Part shown: positions 1 through 10,533 of the stretch, piece after piece
Position numbering within the stretch: position 1 is the first letter of the stretch
How the letters are laid out: every line of letters starts with the position of its first letter
Source: Zygnema cylindricum
Lineage: Eukaryota > Streptophyta > Zygnematophyceae > Zygnematales > Zygnemataceae
Reading direction: 5' to 3'
DNA length: 64,000 nt
Assembly: GCA_037447655.1 (NCBI GenBank)
Contig: JBBHKE010001434.1
Location: 157,473 to 221,472 of the forward strand
Notes under the pieces: generated by a model
Seen by the model: the letters and a program-made list of their open reading frames with translations, nothing else
The model's database searches: none
Told to the model about the DNA's origin: nothing
Position numbers and translations under genes: made by a program

Positions 1-3
1 TAG

Positions 4-1083
4 TTACTCACTTAAACGAATAGCCTTTCTACAAAACTGCAACTTAGGAGCAGGAAGGGCTTTTGTTAACATGTCAGCCACCATCTTCTCATCCTCTAAA
101 TAACACAACTTAATGACTTTTGCAAGTACTTTTTCCTTGACAAAGTGAAGTCTAACATCCATTTGTTTGCTTTTAAAATGATGGTTGGGGTTAGAGGTAA
201 TGGCAATGGTTGCTTGGTTGTCACACCAGATAGACTGAGGACCTGTTTGCATGTAACCAAGTTCTTGTAGAATAGACTTGACCCATAGGAGCTCCTTGAG
301 GGCCGAAGCTGCTGCCATGTATTTAGACTCCATTGTGGATTGAGTTGTAACCTTTTGTAATTTGCTACTCCAACAGCAAGTTCCCTCTCCAATCTTAAGC
401 ACAAAACTAGTTGTAGATTTCCGGCTTGGCATGTCCCCATAGCTACCATCGCTCCACGTCTGTGTTTTCACCTCTCCTCCTCCGAGTACAAGCTTGAAAT
501 TTTGAGTACCTGCAAGATATCTTAACACCCTTTTTGCTGGTTCCCAGTCTGCCTTTTTAGGATTCTGCAGACTTCTACTCAAGACTCCCACAAGTGCTGC
601 GATATCAGGTGTTGTGCAGTTCATAAAATATATAAGACTTCCAACTACCTGTCTATATGGCTTTGAAGCCATGAACTCCTCCTCCCCTGCCTCTAGACTC
701 TCACACACCATTATCCCTGAATCTGAATCCCTTCTTTCCAATTTCTGCCTAAATTCCATGGGAGTTATAGATCCTTTTACATCTTTCATTTCAAATCTTT
801 CCAGCATGTTACCTATTGCTTCTTTCTGAGTCAACATAATAAGCCTCTTGTTCGTGTCTCTTTCTACCTGTATTCCTAAGATGTATTTGGCCTCACCGAG
901 GTCCTTCATCTCGAACCTAGACCTTAAAGCCGCTTTAATGTAGTTTATTTCATCCATTAACTTACTTATTAATAATAGATCATCCACATATACAGCAATG
1001 TAAATTATCCCATCCTCTTTTTGTAGAACATATACAAAATGATCTGAGCTAATTCTTTTAAAACCTAGTCCAGTGAAAAACAC
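4..1083 (-). pseudogene. copia RT palm/thumb and RNase H, element A
   Basis: An open frame of 359 residues carries the second half of the reverse transcriptase and the whole RNase H. The catalytic YVDD box lies near residues 32-35 (followed by LLLIS), and the copia signature GEAKYILGIQ near residues 63-72. RNase H features include WSDGSYGD, STMESKYMA and CDNQATIAI, and the protein ends in LSE as other elements here do. It normally copies element RNA into cDNA inside virus-like particles. The frame is open, but the N-terminal RT half upstream contains stops, so no complete enzyme can be made from it. The identical protein is encoded by copy B at 5409-6488. Confidence 0.92.
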
Positions 1084-1546
1084 ATCTAACTTCAGATTCC
1101 ACTGACGTGGGGCTTATTTTAGCCCATACAAAGATTTCATCAATTTACACACTAATTCTTCTATTCATTTTTCAACGTGCATTTCAGGTTGTTTTGATAT
1201 AAATGGTTTCTTCTAACTCACCATGCAAAAATGCAGTTTTAACATCCATTTGTTGTATTTCCATATTCTCTATAGCCGCTAGACTTAGCAAAATTCTGAA
1301 AGTGGAAAATCTGACAATTGGAGAGAAGTTTTCTTCAAAGTCAATACCTTTTTTTTTATTCTACCCTTTGGCCACTAGTCTGGCTTTATACCTTTCGATG
1401 GTGTTGTCCGGGTTTAGCTTCACCTTAAATACCCATTTACAGCCGATGGATTTTCTGCCTGGAGGAAGATCCACCTGCTCCCATGTTTGTGCCTCCATAA
1501 TAGACTTCATTTCATCGTTTGCCGCCTCGATCCACTGATGTCTCAC
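1084..1546 (-). pseudogene. copia RT N-terminal half, element A (broken)
   Basis: This stretch continues the RT upstream of the open half. Recognisable pieces are WIEAANDEMKSIMEAQTW, CKWVFKVK and RYKARLVAKG near 1361-1546, and a KSLYGLK motif near 1120 followed at once by an in-frame TAA. A run of eight T (A on the coding strand) near 1350 coincides with the end of the open segment and is a likely frameshift site. The piece corresponds to the fingers and palm of copia RT. The same lesions are found in copy B at 6489-6951. Confidence 0.85.
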
Positions 1547-2015
1547 AGGTGATGAGAATGCCTCTTAGATCGTTAGAGGCTCCTTTGTAGCTGCAGAAAA
1601 AGCAAAGTGAGAGCTTGCTCGCAGACGGCTGCTAGATCTCTTTCCCCCCGGAAATTATGAGGCAAAAATTGTCGGCAACCTCTGATTTTTTGTTTAGTTT
1701 AAACCGTAACTTGAGCTGGTACAGAGTGTGTAGTAGTTCCTTCCACCTGAGTTGTAACTTGTGGTGAACCATCCTGTGAAGGCACCAGAGGAATTGAAGG
1801 AAGAGGTGTCCCACTTGTTGGTGGAAAGTAGACTCGCTACATAGGTGAAAAATGACATATTCTTGCCTTTCCTTTGCTGGTTGATCTGGCACTTTAAAAA
1901 GGTCAACCGAATTGTGTTCATCTTTAATCTAGATATCCCTAGAGATAATCACTCTCTGTTTCTCAAATACAAAAACTCTATATCCTTTTGCATTATCATC
2001 ATACCCCATGAAAAT
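1547..2015 (-). pseudogene. linker between integrase and RT, element A
   Basis: This is the poorly conserved region between the integrase C-terminus and RT. Short overlapping open frames (1632-1921) are rich in Ser, Gln and Leu, and I see no conserved motif. It lies where copia elements carry the variable GKGY-to-RT spacer. A stop follows the segment resembling GYDDNAKGYRVF at about 2000. It is probably just decayed polyprotein. Confidence 0.6.
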
Positions 2016-2609
2016 CTAAGGTAGACCTTTAGCCTCCATTTTCCATCTATCTTGTGAAGTATCTAAAATAAAACACTTGCTGCCAAAGATCTTAAAGTGA
2101 TGAACAACTGGTTTTTCTCCTGTCCAAAGCTCATAAGGTGTAATGCTAACATTCCTAGAAGCAATTCTATTTTTAATATAAACAGCACAGTTAAGTGCTT
2201 CAGCCCAAAATTTCAAATCTAGCCCTTTATCGGCAAGCATGGACCGAGCACTCTCTGTCACTCTCCTATTTAATCTCTCAGAAACACCATTCTATTCCGA
2301 TGTAGATGGAACTGTAAGATTGTGACTGATACCTTCTTGAAGGAGAAATTCTTCAAATTCCTTTGACGTGTATTCTCCCCCGTTGTCCGATCTCAACGCC
2401 AATATCAGAACTCCATAAAGCTTTTCCGCCCTTGCTTTGTAGTGTTTGAAGTGAGTAAACACTTCACTTTTATGTTGCATGAAATAAACTTTGGTGTACC
2501 TCGAGTAGTCATCTGTAAATGTGACCATATAGTGGACGCCTCCCGCCGAAGCTACTTGTGAATGACCTAGAACATCAAAATATATTAGCAGCAGAACTCT
2601 TTTTTCCAA
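2016..2609 (-). pseudogene. copia integrase core and C-terminal region, element A
   Basis: Two frame segments (2292-2609 and 2016-2261) carry the rve integrase core. The first catalytic Asp is in the FTDDYSRYTKVYFM segment and the second in LRSDNGGEYTSKEF; the expected DD(35)E glutamate segment falls at the break between the segments. The second segment begins at TESARSMLADKG and continues with FWAEALNCAVYIKNR and FGSKCFILD, the usual copia integrase tail. The normal role is strand transfer of cDNA into the genome. A stop between the pieces and another at about 2015 inactivate it. Confidence 0.88.
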
Positions 2610-2624
2610 TCTGTGGTATGTTTC

Positions 2625-3218
2625 CTATGGAAATGGCAATTTGTGGATCTTGCCAAGTGAACAACCATCACATGTTTTTATAGGATGAGAGGTGAGAGAA
2701 ACTCCATCAACTTTTCCCGAATTCACCATTTTCTTTACACTATCATAATTCATGTGTCCTAATCTCTTATGCCACAACTCATTATCAAATTCGACACTGG
2801 AGTAGAGAACATCATTTTCCTTATATTCTGCCATGTCCATCCGGTACATTTTGCTATCATCTCTATTTTTTGTTACTTTAACTTTCCCTTTCTTGCTAAC
2901 AACCTGTCTCCCTCCTTTCAGAACAACTTCAAAGCCTTTGCTCTCCACTAATGATGTAGAAAAAAGATTTTTCTTACAATCTGGAACATACAAAATATTG
3001 TGAAGGGTTCTCTCTACCGACTTTCCCCCTACATCTACCATCAATGATACATCACCCTGAGCTGAGGTTTGAACACTCATGCAGCAAGCATAATAGATAC
3101 TCTTTGGAGATGTTTGCTGCAGATTCGTAAAAGCCGCCTTGTTCCAACACATGTGGGCAGACGCTCTCGTGTCCATGATCCATCCTGCATCCTTTGGACC
3201 CTCCATGGCAGCCGCCAT
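2625..3218 (-). pseudogene. copia protease and gag-pre-integrase, element A
   Basis: An open frame of 197 residues. The aspartic protease active site near residues 15-21 reads MDTRASAHM; the flap-proximal Gly of the usual D[ST]GA motif is Arg, so protease activity is doubtful. The zinc-binding gag-pre-integrase module follows: LWHKRLGH near residues 148-155, then CDGCSLGK near residues 183-190, forming the HHCC finger of integrase. The following integrase frame is displaced by a frameshift near 2610. This is also where sequence identity with copy B ends (2637). Confidence 0.87.
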
Positions 3219-3583
3219 AGCAAATAAACCCCCCTCCTCTTGCTCATTGAAGCTGAGAGACTCGTCAGTATTAGTTGCAGAAGTTAAAAAAAAAGCATTT
3301 CCACGGGAAGGATTTCCAGAAAAACCTTTGTGATACTGGCTTTGTTGCCAACCTGAACTCTATAAACCTATCTCATTAGCCTTCTTCAAGGACCCTCTAT
3401 GGTAGCCGCCATAGCAAATAAATCCGCCTCCTCTTGCTCATTGAAGTTGAGAGACTCATCTGTATTAGTTGCAGAAGATGAAAAAAAAGCATTTCCACGG
3501 GAAGGATTTATAGAAAAACCTTTGTGATACTGGCTCTGTTGCCAACCTGGCCTGTATAAACCTGTCTCATTAGCCTTCTTAAA
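3196..3583 (-). repeat. 194-bp tandem duplication inside gag of element A
   Basis: Two adjacent copies, 3196-3389 and 3390-3583, begin with GGACCCTC and run through the Ser/Glu-rich spacer between the gag zinc knuckle and the protease. They differ at roughly one base in fifteen by eye. Copy B has only one copy of this segment (about 8605-8795), so the duplication is specific to A or was lost from B. Confidence 0.85.
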
Positions 3584-3592
3584 TTTAGGACA

Positions 3593-4294
3593 CTACCTGT
3601 ATCCATGACCCTTCTCAGAACAATAGAAACAAGTAGTAGTAGTAGATGGCCTATTCTGCCTCTGATTAAACTGATTGTGATTCTGATTAAACTGATATCT
3701 TTTGTCAAAATCTGTTGCAAATGCTTCAACCTTTCCTTCTCCCTCAAGGAATTTTGTATTTGTTTCTTCCTCCAATATAAGATTATACGCTAACTCAAAT
3801 GACCAGCTAGCTTTATCATGACTCTTTAATTGAATAGACACACCCTTCATGCTACTAGGGAGACCTCTAATAAACAAAGTTGCTAATTGAAACTCAGGAA
3901 ATGACCCCCCAGCAAAAGAGTGAGCATCAATGAGCGCGCGAAAATTGTCACAATACTCGACCATAGTTCCCCCCGTGTATTTGTATCCCCAAATTTTTCC
4001 AGCCACCAAGAGCTCTTCCTGAACATTCGCTTTCTCAAACGCGGGTTTGAGGGATGTCCAAATCTCCCTCGCCTTCTTCATTTTCAGTCGAGACATGACC
4101 AAATTTTCTGAAATACAAAGCATTAGATTGTTCCCTGCCATTGAATTATTTTTCGCCCAAGTTGGATCTGTTTCATCAAGGGAGCCATCCAAGACCCCCA
4201 ATAAGTCAGCAGTATCAAACATCGATTCAACCATCGCCCCCCAGTACACATACTTTTGGCCATTGAAGATAGGAATTCTTGACAAAAGGCCCAT
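3593..4294 (-). pseudogene. copia gag (capsid and zinc knuckle), element A
   Basis: A 233-residue frame begins at the Met of the VMG motif next to the LTR (ATG just left of 4295). It carries the copia gag family signature: LSRIPIFNGQKY at the N-terminus, MVESMFDTADL, LDGSLDETDPTWAKKN, a KIWGYKYTGGTMVEY segment, and a CCHC knuckle CFYCSEKGHGYR whose last Cys falls at a frame break near 3593. Gag packages the RNA in particles. The LTR-encoded N-terminal extension present in sister elements is cut off here by TAG immediately before Val-Met-Gly. Confidence 0.88.
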
Positions 4295-4604
4295 AACCTA
4301 TTGTTCTACAACCACCGTTGCAGGCGGAGAACCAGCAGTAGTAGTGGACGTAGACATGAAAAACAGCAAAAACTATCAAAGTACCTATTCAATAGCCAAC
4401 TTATAACTGACACAAAATATGACTCAGAAAGCCAATATCTTTCAAATTCGCCACAGTGATACGAAATATAGTAAACTGACAATTCCCAAAATTGGAGCCC
4501 AAATGACGAAGTAAACCATAAGATATGATGTCTGGAAGTTTCCCAAAAACTGGCATTAGAAAATCATATTCCCAAAACGGGATGCTACAAATTTGGTTAA
4601 GTCC

Positions 4605-4620
4605 TAAGTTATATACTCAC
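4605..4620 (-). promoter_or_regulatory. TATA-like box in LTR A/B
   Basis: The minus strand reads GAGTATATAACTTAGGAC here, aligning with GTGTATAAAGTTTAGGAC at 44841 in the plus-strand LTR. This conserved AT box is the likely core promoter of this LTR lineage. The equivalent box in the 9530-10533 LTR is at about 9839-9847. Confidence 0.6.
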
Positions 4621-4928
4621 AGTGTCTATCTACTGATCTACACTAATTTGCGTAACTGTTACCACGGTCATTATCCTGACTAACGACAAAGCATCCTACC
4701 TGTACATCACTGTACCTCAAATCCCTAATTATTATTTTATAAAAACCTCATTAATGGAACACTATGTTTTATCACACTAAACTACAAACTAATGTTTTTC
4801 AAATATTTAGAGACATTGAACCGTACACAAAACGTTATAACCGTACACAAAACGTTCCAAATGCTTAGTCAGCGGTAGCCGCTAAAGTCCAGCCGAATGT
4901 GGTCGTGTAGTACGAACCACCTGAGTGC

Positions 4929-5030
4929 TTCGTCACTTGTGGTCCCACGTGCATCATGCCTCGTCACTTTGTGGTCCCACGTAAATCACGCCTCGTCACT
5001 TGCGGTCCCACGTGAATCGCGTCCGTCAAC
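4929..5030 (-). repeat. ~32-bp tandem repeats with ACGT cores in U3 of LTR A/B
   Basis: Three tandem units of about 32 bp each contain GTCACTT and GTCCCACGT. Two retain the palindrome CACGTG. They lie upstream of the TATA-like box with respect to minus-strand transcription, so they look like an enhancer repeat. The 9530-10533 LTR has two diverged units near 10155-10210. Confidence 0.7.
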
Positions 5031-5385
5031 GTCTCTCAAAATCAATGATCATAATTCACTTCTGAAATATCCGGACGTTTCTATTTAATGATCATAAAAA
5101 TATTCCGTACTATATAATTCCAAAATATCTGTATGACTCCAAAAATAGCCGTACCATATATTTTCGGAGATATCCGGATCAGATTCCGTCCGTCCGATCT
5201 GGCGATTCCAATTTTCTGTTGCGTGACGCGTGTCGACGTCACTCCGTAAAACCTGCAGAGGTACAATACACTCTATTGTACTTTGCCTACTGTCACACTA
5301 TAAATGGTAAGAATTAAATCTGACTAAAAATTAATCAAAGTCCTGAATACCCATTTTTACTAAACTAAAGATTTAAATTTCAACA

Positions 5386-5398
5386 CTCCCCTAAATCT
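5386..5398 (-). promoter_or_regulatory. polypurine tract of element B
   Basis: The minus strand reads AGAGATTTAGGGGAG directly before the TGTTG start of the LTR. This is the expected position of the plus-strand primer for reverse transcription. The same AGGGGAG/TGTTG junction occurs at 44191, 55232 and 61105. Confidence 0.75.
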
Positions 5399-5408
5399 CT
5401 AGACTTAG

Positions 5409-6488
5409 TTACTCACTTAAACGAATAGCCTTTCTACAAAACTGCAACTTAGGAGCAGGAAGGGCTTTTGTTAACATGTCAGCCACCATCTTCTCATCCT
5501 CTAAATAACACAACTTAATGACTTTTGCAAGTACTTTTTCCTTGACAAAGTGAAGTCTAACATCCATTTGTTTGCTTTTAAAATGATGGTTGGGGTTAGA
5601 GGTAATGGCAATGGTTGCTTGGTTGTCACACCAGATAGACTGAGGACCTGTTTGCATGTAACCAAGTTCTTGTAGAATAGACTTGACCCATAGGAGCTCC
5701 TTGAGGGCCGAAGCTGCTGCCATGTATTTAGACTCCATTGTGGATTGAGTTGTAACCTTTTGTAATTTGCTACTCCAACAGCAAGTTCCCTCTCCAATCT
5801 TAAGCACAAAACTAGTTGTAGATTTCCGGCTTGGCATGTCCCCATAGCTACCATCGCTCCACGTCTGTGTTTTCACCTCTCCTCCTCCGAGTACAAGCTT
5901 GAAATTTTGAGTACCTGCAAGATATCTTAACACCCTTTTTGCTGGTTCCCAGTCTGCCTTTTTAGGATTCTGCAGACTTCTACTCAAGACTCCCACAAGT
6001 GCTGCGATATCAGGTGTTGTGCAGTTCATAAAATATATAAGACTTCCAACTACCTGTCTATATGGCTTTGAAGCCATGAACTCCTCCTCCCCTGCCTCTA
6101 GACTCTCACACACCATTATCCCTGAATCTGAATCCCTTCTTTCCAATTTCTGCCTAAATTCCATGGGAGTTATAGATCCTTTTACATCTTTCATTTCAAA
6201 TCTTTCCAGCATGTTACCTATTGCTTCTTTCTGAGTCAACATAATAAGCCTCTTGTTCGTGTCTCTTTCTACCTGTATTCCTAAGATGTATTTGGCCTCA
6301 CCGAGGTCCTTCATCTCGAACCTAGACCTTAAAGCCGCTTTAATGTAGTTTATTTCATCCATTAACTTACTTATTAATAATAGATCATCCACATATACAG
6401 CAATGTAAATTATCCCATCCTCTTTTTGTAGAACATATACAAAATGATCTGAGCTAATTCTTTTAAAACCTAGTCCAGTGAAAAACAC
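5409..6488 (-). pseudogene. copia RT palm/thumb and RNase H, element B
   Basis: A 359-residue open frame identical in protein sequence to 4-1083. It has the YVDD catalytic box, the GEAKYILGIQ signature, RNase H motifs WSDGSYGD and CDNQATIAI, and the terminal LSE. Upstream RT sequence contains stops, so this half cannot act alone. Identity with A at the nucleotide level implies a very recent duplication, gene conversion, or an assembly duplication. Confidence 0.92.
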
Positions 6489-6951
6489 ATCTAACTTCAG
6501 ATTCCACTGACGTGGGGCTTATTTTAGCCCATACAAAGATTTCATCAATTTACACACTAATTCTTCTATTCATTTTTCAACGTGCATTTCAGGTTGTTTT
6601 GATATAAATGGTTTCTTCTAACTCACCATGCAAAAATGCAGTTTTAACATCCATTTGTTGTATTTCCATATTCTCTATAGCCGCTAGACTTAGCAAAATT
6701 CTGAAAGTGGAAAATCTGACAATTGGAGAGAAGTTTTCTTCAAAGTCAATACCTTTTTTTTTATTCTACCCTTTGGCCACTAGTCTGGCTTTATACCTTT
6801 CGATGGTGTTGTCCGGGTTTAGCTTCACCTTAAATACCCATTTACAGCCGATGGATTTTCTGCCTGGAGGAAGATCCACCTGCTCCCATGTTTGTGCCTC
6901 CATAATAGACTTCATTTCATCGTTTGCCGCCTCGATCCACTGATGTCTCAC
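6489..6951 (-). pseudogene. copia RT N-terminal half, element B (broken)
   Basis: Same pieces and same lesions as in A: WIEAANDEMKSIMEAQTW and CKWVFKVK near 6766-6951, the T8 frameshift near 6755, and a KSLYGLK followed by a TAA near 6525. Shared inactivating changes show that the common sequence was already dead when A and B were made alike. Confidence 0.85.
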
Positions 6952-7420
6952 AGGTGATGAGAATGCCTCTTAGATCGTTAGAGGCTCCTTTGTAGCTGCA
7001 GAAAAAGCAAAGTGAGAGCTTGCTCGCAGACGGCTGCTAGATCTCTTTCCCCCCGGAAATTATGAGGCAAAAATTGTCGGCAACCTCTGATTTTTTGTTT
7101 AGTTTAAACCGTAACTTGAGCTGGTACAGAGTGTGTAGTAGTTCCTTCCACCTGAGTTGTAACTTGTGGTGAACCATCCTGTGAAGGCACCAGAGGAATT
7201 GAAGGAAGAGGTGTCCCACTTGTTGGTGGAAAGTAGACTCGCTACATAGGTGAAAAATGACATATTCTTGCCTTTCCTTTGCTGGTTGATCTGGCACTTT
7301 AAAAAGGTCAACCGAATTGTGTTCATCTTTAATCTAGATATCCCTAGAGATAATCACTCTCTGTTTCTCAAATACAAAAACTCTATATCCTTTTGCATTA
7401 TCATCATACCCCATGAAAAT

Positions 7421-8014
7421 CTAAGGTAGACCTTTAGCCTCCATTTTCCATCTATCTTGTGAAGTATCTAAAATAAAACACTTGCTGCCAAAGATCTTAA
7501 AGTGATGAACAACTGGTTTTTCTCCTGTCCAAAGCTCATAAGGTGTAATGCTAACATTCCTAGAAGCAATTCTATTTTTAATATAAACAGCACAGTTAAG
7601 TGCTTCAGCCCAAAATTTCAAATCTAGCCCTTTATCGGCAAGCATGGACCGAGCACTCTCTGTCACTCTCCTATTTAATCTCTCAGAAACACCATTCTAT
7701 TCCGATGTAGATGGAACTGTAAGATTGTGACTGATACCTTCTTGAAGGAGAAATTCTTCAAATTCCTTTGACGTGTATTCTCCCCCGTTGTCCGATCTCA
7801 ACGCCAATATCAGAACTCCATAAAGCTTTTCCGCCCTTGCTTTGTAGTGTTTGAAGTGAGTAAACACTTCACTTTTATGTTGCATGAAATAAACTTTGGT
7901 GTACCTCGAGTAGTCATCTGTAAATGTGACCATATAGTGGACGCCTCCCGCCGAAGCTACTTGTGAATGACCTAGAACATCAAAATATATTAGCAGCAGA
8001 ACTCTTTTTTCCAA
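7421..8014 (-). pseudogene. copia integrase core and tail, element B
   Basis: Two segments, 7697-8014 (FTDDYSRYTKVYFM, then RSDNGGEYTSKEF) and 7421-7666 (TESARSMLADKG to FGSKCFILD), represent the rve integrase core and its C-terminal region. The stop and frame break between them are the same as in A. The stretch 6952-7420 is the variable linker toward RT, with no motif that I recognise. Confidence 0.87.
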
Positions 8015-8626
8015 TCTGTGGTATGTTTCCTATGGAAATGGCGATGTGGGGGGGAATCTTGCCTAGTGAACAACCATCACATGTTTTTATAGGCTGAGAT
8101 GTGACAGAAACTCCATCAACTTTTCCCGAGTTCACCCTTTTCTTTAGACTATCATAATTCCCGTGTCCTAATCTCTTATGCCACAACTCATTATCAGATT
8201 CGACACTGGAGTAGAGAACATCATTTTCTTTATATTCAGCCATGTCTATCTGGTACATTTTGCAAGCATCTCTAGTTCCTGTTACTCAACTTTCCCTTTC
8301 TTGCTAACAACCTGTCTCCCTCCTTTCAGAACAACCTCAAAGCCTTTGCGCTCCACTAATGATGTAGAAAAAAGATTTTTCTTGAAATCTGGAACATGCA
8401 AAACATTCTGAAGGGTTCTCTCTACCGACTTCCCCCCCACATCTACTATCAATGATACATCACCCTGAGCTGAGGTTTGAAAACTCATGCCGCAAGCATA
8501 GTAGATACTCTTTGGAGATGTTTGCTGCACATTCGTAAAAGCCGCCTTGTTCCAACACATGTGGGCAGATGCTCGCGTGTCCATGATCCATCCCGCATCC
8601 TTTCGACCCTCCATGGAAGCCGCCAT
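7980..8626 (-). pseudogene. copia protease and gag-pre-integrase, element B (frameshifted)
   Basis: The protease frame (8282-8626) has WIMDTRASAHM, with Arg in place of Gly in the catalytic loop as in A. The gag-pre-integrase frame (7980-8258) has LWHKRLGHGNYDS and KTCDGCSLGK. The two pieces are out of frame at about 8270-8285. A G-run near 8046-8053 (GTGGGGGGG), absent from A, creates another frame break before integrase. Confidence 0.84.
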
Positions 8627-9526
8627 AGCAAATAAATCCGCCTCCTCTTGCTCATTGAAGTTGAGAGACTCATCTGCATCAGTTGCAGAAGCTGAAAAAA
8701 GAGCATTTCCACGAGAAGGGTTTCTAGAAAAACCTTTGTGATACTGACTTTGTTGCCAACCTGGCCTGTATAAACCTGTCTCATTAGCCTTCTTCAGTTT
8801 AGGACAGTACCTGTATCCATAACCCTTCTCAGAACAATAGAAAGAAGTAGTAGTAGATGGCCTATTCTGCCTCTGATTATTCTGATTCTGGTTCTGGTTA
8901 AACTGATTCCTATTCAGATTAAACTGATTTCTTTTGTCAAAGTCTGTCGCAAGTGCCTCAACCTTTCCTTCTCCCTCAAGGAGTTTAGTGATTGTTTCTT
9001 CCTCCTATATAAGATTAAACGCTAACTGAAATGACCAGCTAGCTTTATCATGACTCTTTAATTGAACAGACACACCCTTCATGCTACTAGGGAGACCTCT
9101 AATAAGCAAAGCTGCCTGTTGGAACTCAGGAAATGACCCCCCAGCAGAAGAGTGAGCATCTATGAGTGCACGAAAATTGTCACAATACTCGACCATAGTT
9201 CCCTCTGAGTATTTGTATCCCCAAATTTTCCCAGCCACCAAGAGCTCCTCCGAACATTCGCTTTCTCAAAAGCGGATTTCAGCAATGTCCAAATCTCGCT
9301 CTCCTTCTTCATTTTCAGTCCAGACATGACCAAATTTTTTGAAATACAAAGATTCAGATTATTCCTTGCCATTGAATTCTTTTTCACCCAAGTTAGATGT
9401 GTTTCATCAAGGGAGCCATCCAAGACCCCCAATAAGTCAGCGGTTTCAAACGACGATTCAACCATCGCCGCCCAGTACGCCTACTTTTGGCCATTGAAGA
9501 TAAGAATTCTTGACAAAAGGCCCATA
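8627..9526 (-). pseudogene. copia gag, element B (multiply broken)
   Basis: Gag pieces lie at 9160-9465 (MVESSFETADLLG, LDGSLDETHLTW), 9005-9241 (KIWGYKYSEGTMVEY to IRGLPSSMKG) and a knuckle region near 8800-8860 where SEKGYGYRYCPKL can be read. A TAG interrupts the start right after FNGQK. The LTR end reads Glu-Gln-Gln-Ala-Met-Gly, so the LTR-encoded start continues into gag for about 16 codons before that stop. Confidence 0.83.
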
Positions 9527-9529
9527 GCC

Positions 9530-10533
9530 TGTTGTTCTACAACCACTGTTGTAGGCGGAAGACCAGCAGTAGTAGTGGAAGTAGACATGAAAAACATCAG
9601 AAACTATAACTGTACTTACTCAGCAGCCAACTTTGAACTAACACAAAGTATGACTCAGAAAGCCAATATGCTTCAAATTTGCTAAAATGATACAAAATAC
9701 AGTAAATTGACAATTCCCAAAATTGCAGCCCAAATGAACTAGTAAACCATAAGATATGATGTTTAGAAGTTTCCCAAAAACTGCCCTTAGAAAATCATAT
9801 TCTCAAAACTGGATAATACAAATTTGGCTAAGTCCTAAGTTATATACTCATAGTGTGTATCTACTAGTCTAAACTAATTTGGGTAATTGTAATAAAGTAC
9901 TATCTTGACTTACGACAAAGTATCCTACCTGTACTTCACTGTACCGTGAATACATCCAAAACCCTAATTACTACCTGCCGCTAAATGAATAGTGTAACAC
10001 TCTTTATTAATGCACTAAACGTTAACATTTTGTTTTCCACATATTTACAGATGTCGTCCTAACAAATAATGTTATTGACGCTTAGGCAGCATTTGTCGCA
10101 AAAGTTCGTATGAATGTTTGTCGGCGGTAGGAACATCCTGAGTGCGTACGGCGCACTGAGTCAATGTGGTCCTCACGTAAGGTGTAATTAGTCAATGTGG
10201 TCCCACGCTTATCGCGTTCGTTGAAGCCGCTCCATATCAACGATTTGTCTTTGATTTCGTACAATATTCTCCCAGATACTCGGCTTGGTCTCCGTCCGTC
10301 TGATTCACAAACCCCCCCCGTATGATTTTCGACACGCGTATGTAGGTGTCGGCGCTAATCTGGAATTCTTGCATCATCTTCAAATCTTGGCACATGTCCT
10401 TGCAGACGTGCAGTACACTCTTACTGCATATGTGCTACTGTCACACTATAAATGGTAAGAATTAAATCTGACTAAAAATTAATCTAAGTCCTGAATACCT
10501 ATTTTTACTAAACTAAAGATTTAAATTTCAACA
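9530..10533 (-). mobile_element. 5' LTR of copia element B
   Basis: A 1004-bp LTR in minus orientation with TG at 9530 and CA at 10533. It is related to but clearly diverged from LTR 4299-5385. The CACTATAAATGGTAAG block near 10445 is shared with 5297. The left 60 bp encode the start of gag on the minus strand. The junction into the older pol fragment at 10534 marks the right end of the A/B array; the first five flanking bases are TTAGC, which should reappear left of the window if they are a target duplication. Confidence 0.88.

Larger units (their letters stand above)
1..4298 (-). mobile_element. Ty1/copia retrotransposon A, internal region (gag-pol, decayed)
   Basis: This is the internal part of a copia-type LTR retrotransposon read on the minus strand. 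The domain order from right to left is gag, protease, gag-pre-integrase, integrase, reverse transcriptase, RNase H, which is the Ty1/copia order (integrase before RT). Its 3' LTR would lie left of the window; position 1 corresponds to position 5406 of copy B. Positions 1-2637 match 5406-8042 without a difference that I could find, and then the copies diverge. The reading frame is broken in several places, so the copy is not autonomous. Its 5' LTR (4299-5385) also serves as the 3' LTR of copy B. Confidence 0.93.
4299..5385 (-). mobile_element. LTR shared by copia elements A and B
   Basis: This 1087-bp LTR in minus orientation begins at the right with TGTTG (plus strand CAACA ending at 5385) and ends at the left with TA (mutated from TG/CA) at 4299. 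It abuts the purine-rich tract of B on the right (CTCCCCT on the plus strand) and the gag/primer-binding site of A on the left. It is therefore simultaneously the 5' LTR of A and the 3' LTR of B. A minus-strand TATA-like GTATATAAC lies at about 4609-4617. A degraded gag start (ATG followed by Ser-Thr-rich codons) lies in its last 60 bp. Confidence 0.9.
5386..9529 (-). mobile_element. Ty1/copia retrotransposon B, internal region (decayed)
   Basis: This is the second copy of the left array, with the same order as A (gag at right, RNase H at left). Positions 5406-8042 duplicate 1-2637 exactly as far as I could compare. From 8043 to 9529 it differs from A at about one base in ten and lacks the 194-bp gag duplication. 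It is flanked by LTRs 4299-5385 and 9530-10533, which differ from each other clearly more than the internal 3' halves of A and B do. Confidence 0.93.

Noticed and set aside
1203-1538. Plus-strand 111-codon frame (and its copy at 6608-6943)
   Set aside because: It is the antisense shadow of the RT N-terminal half.
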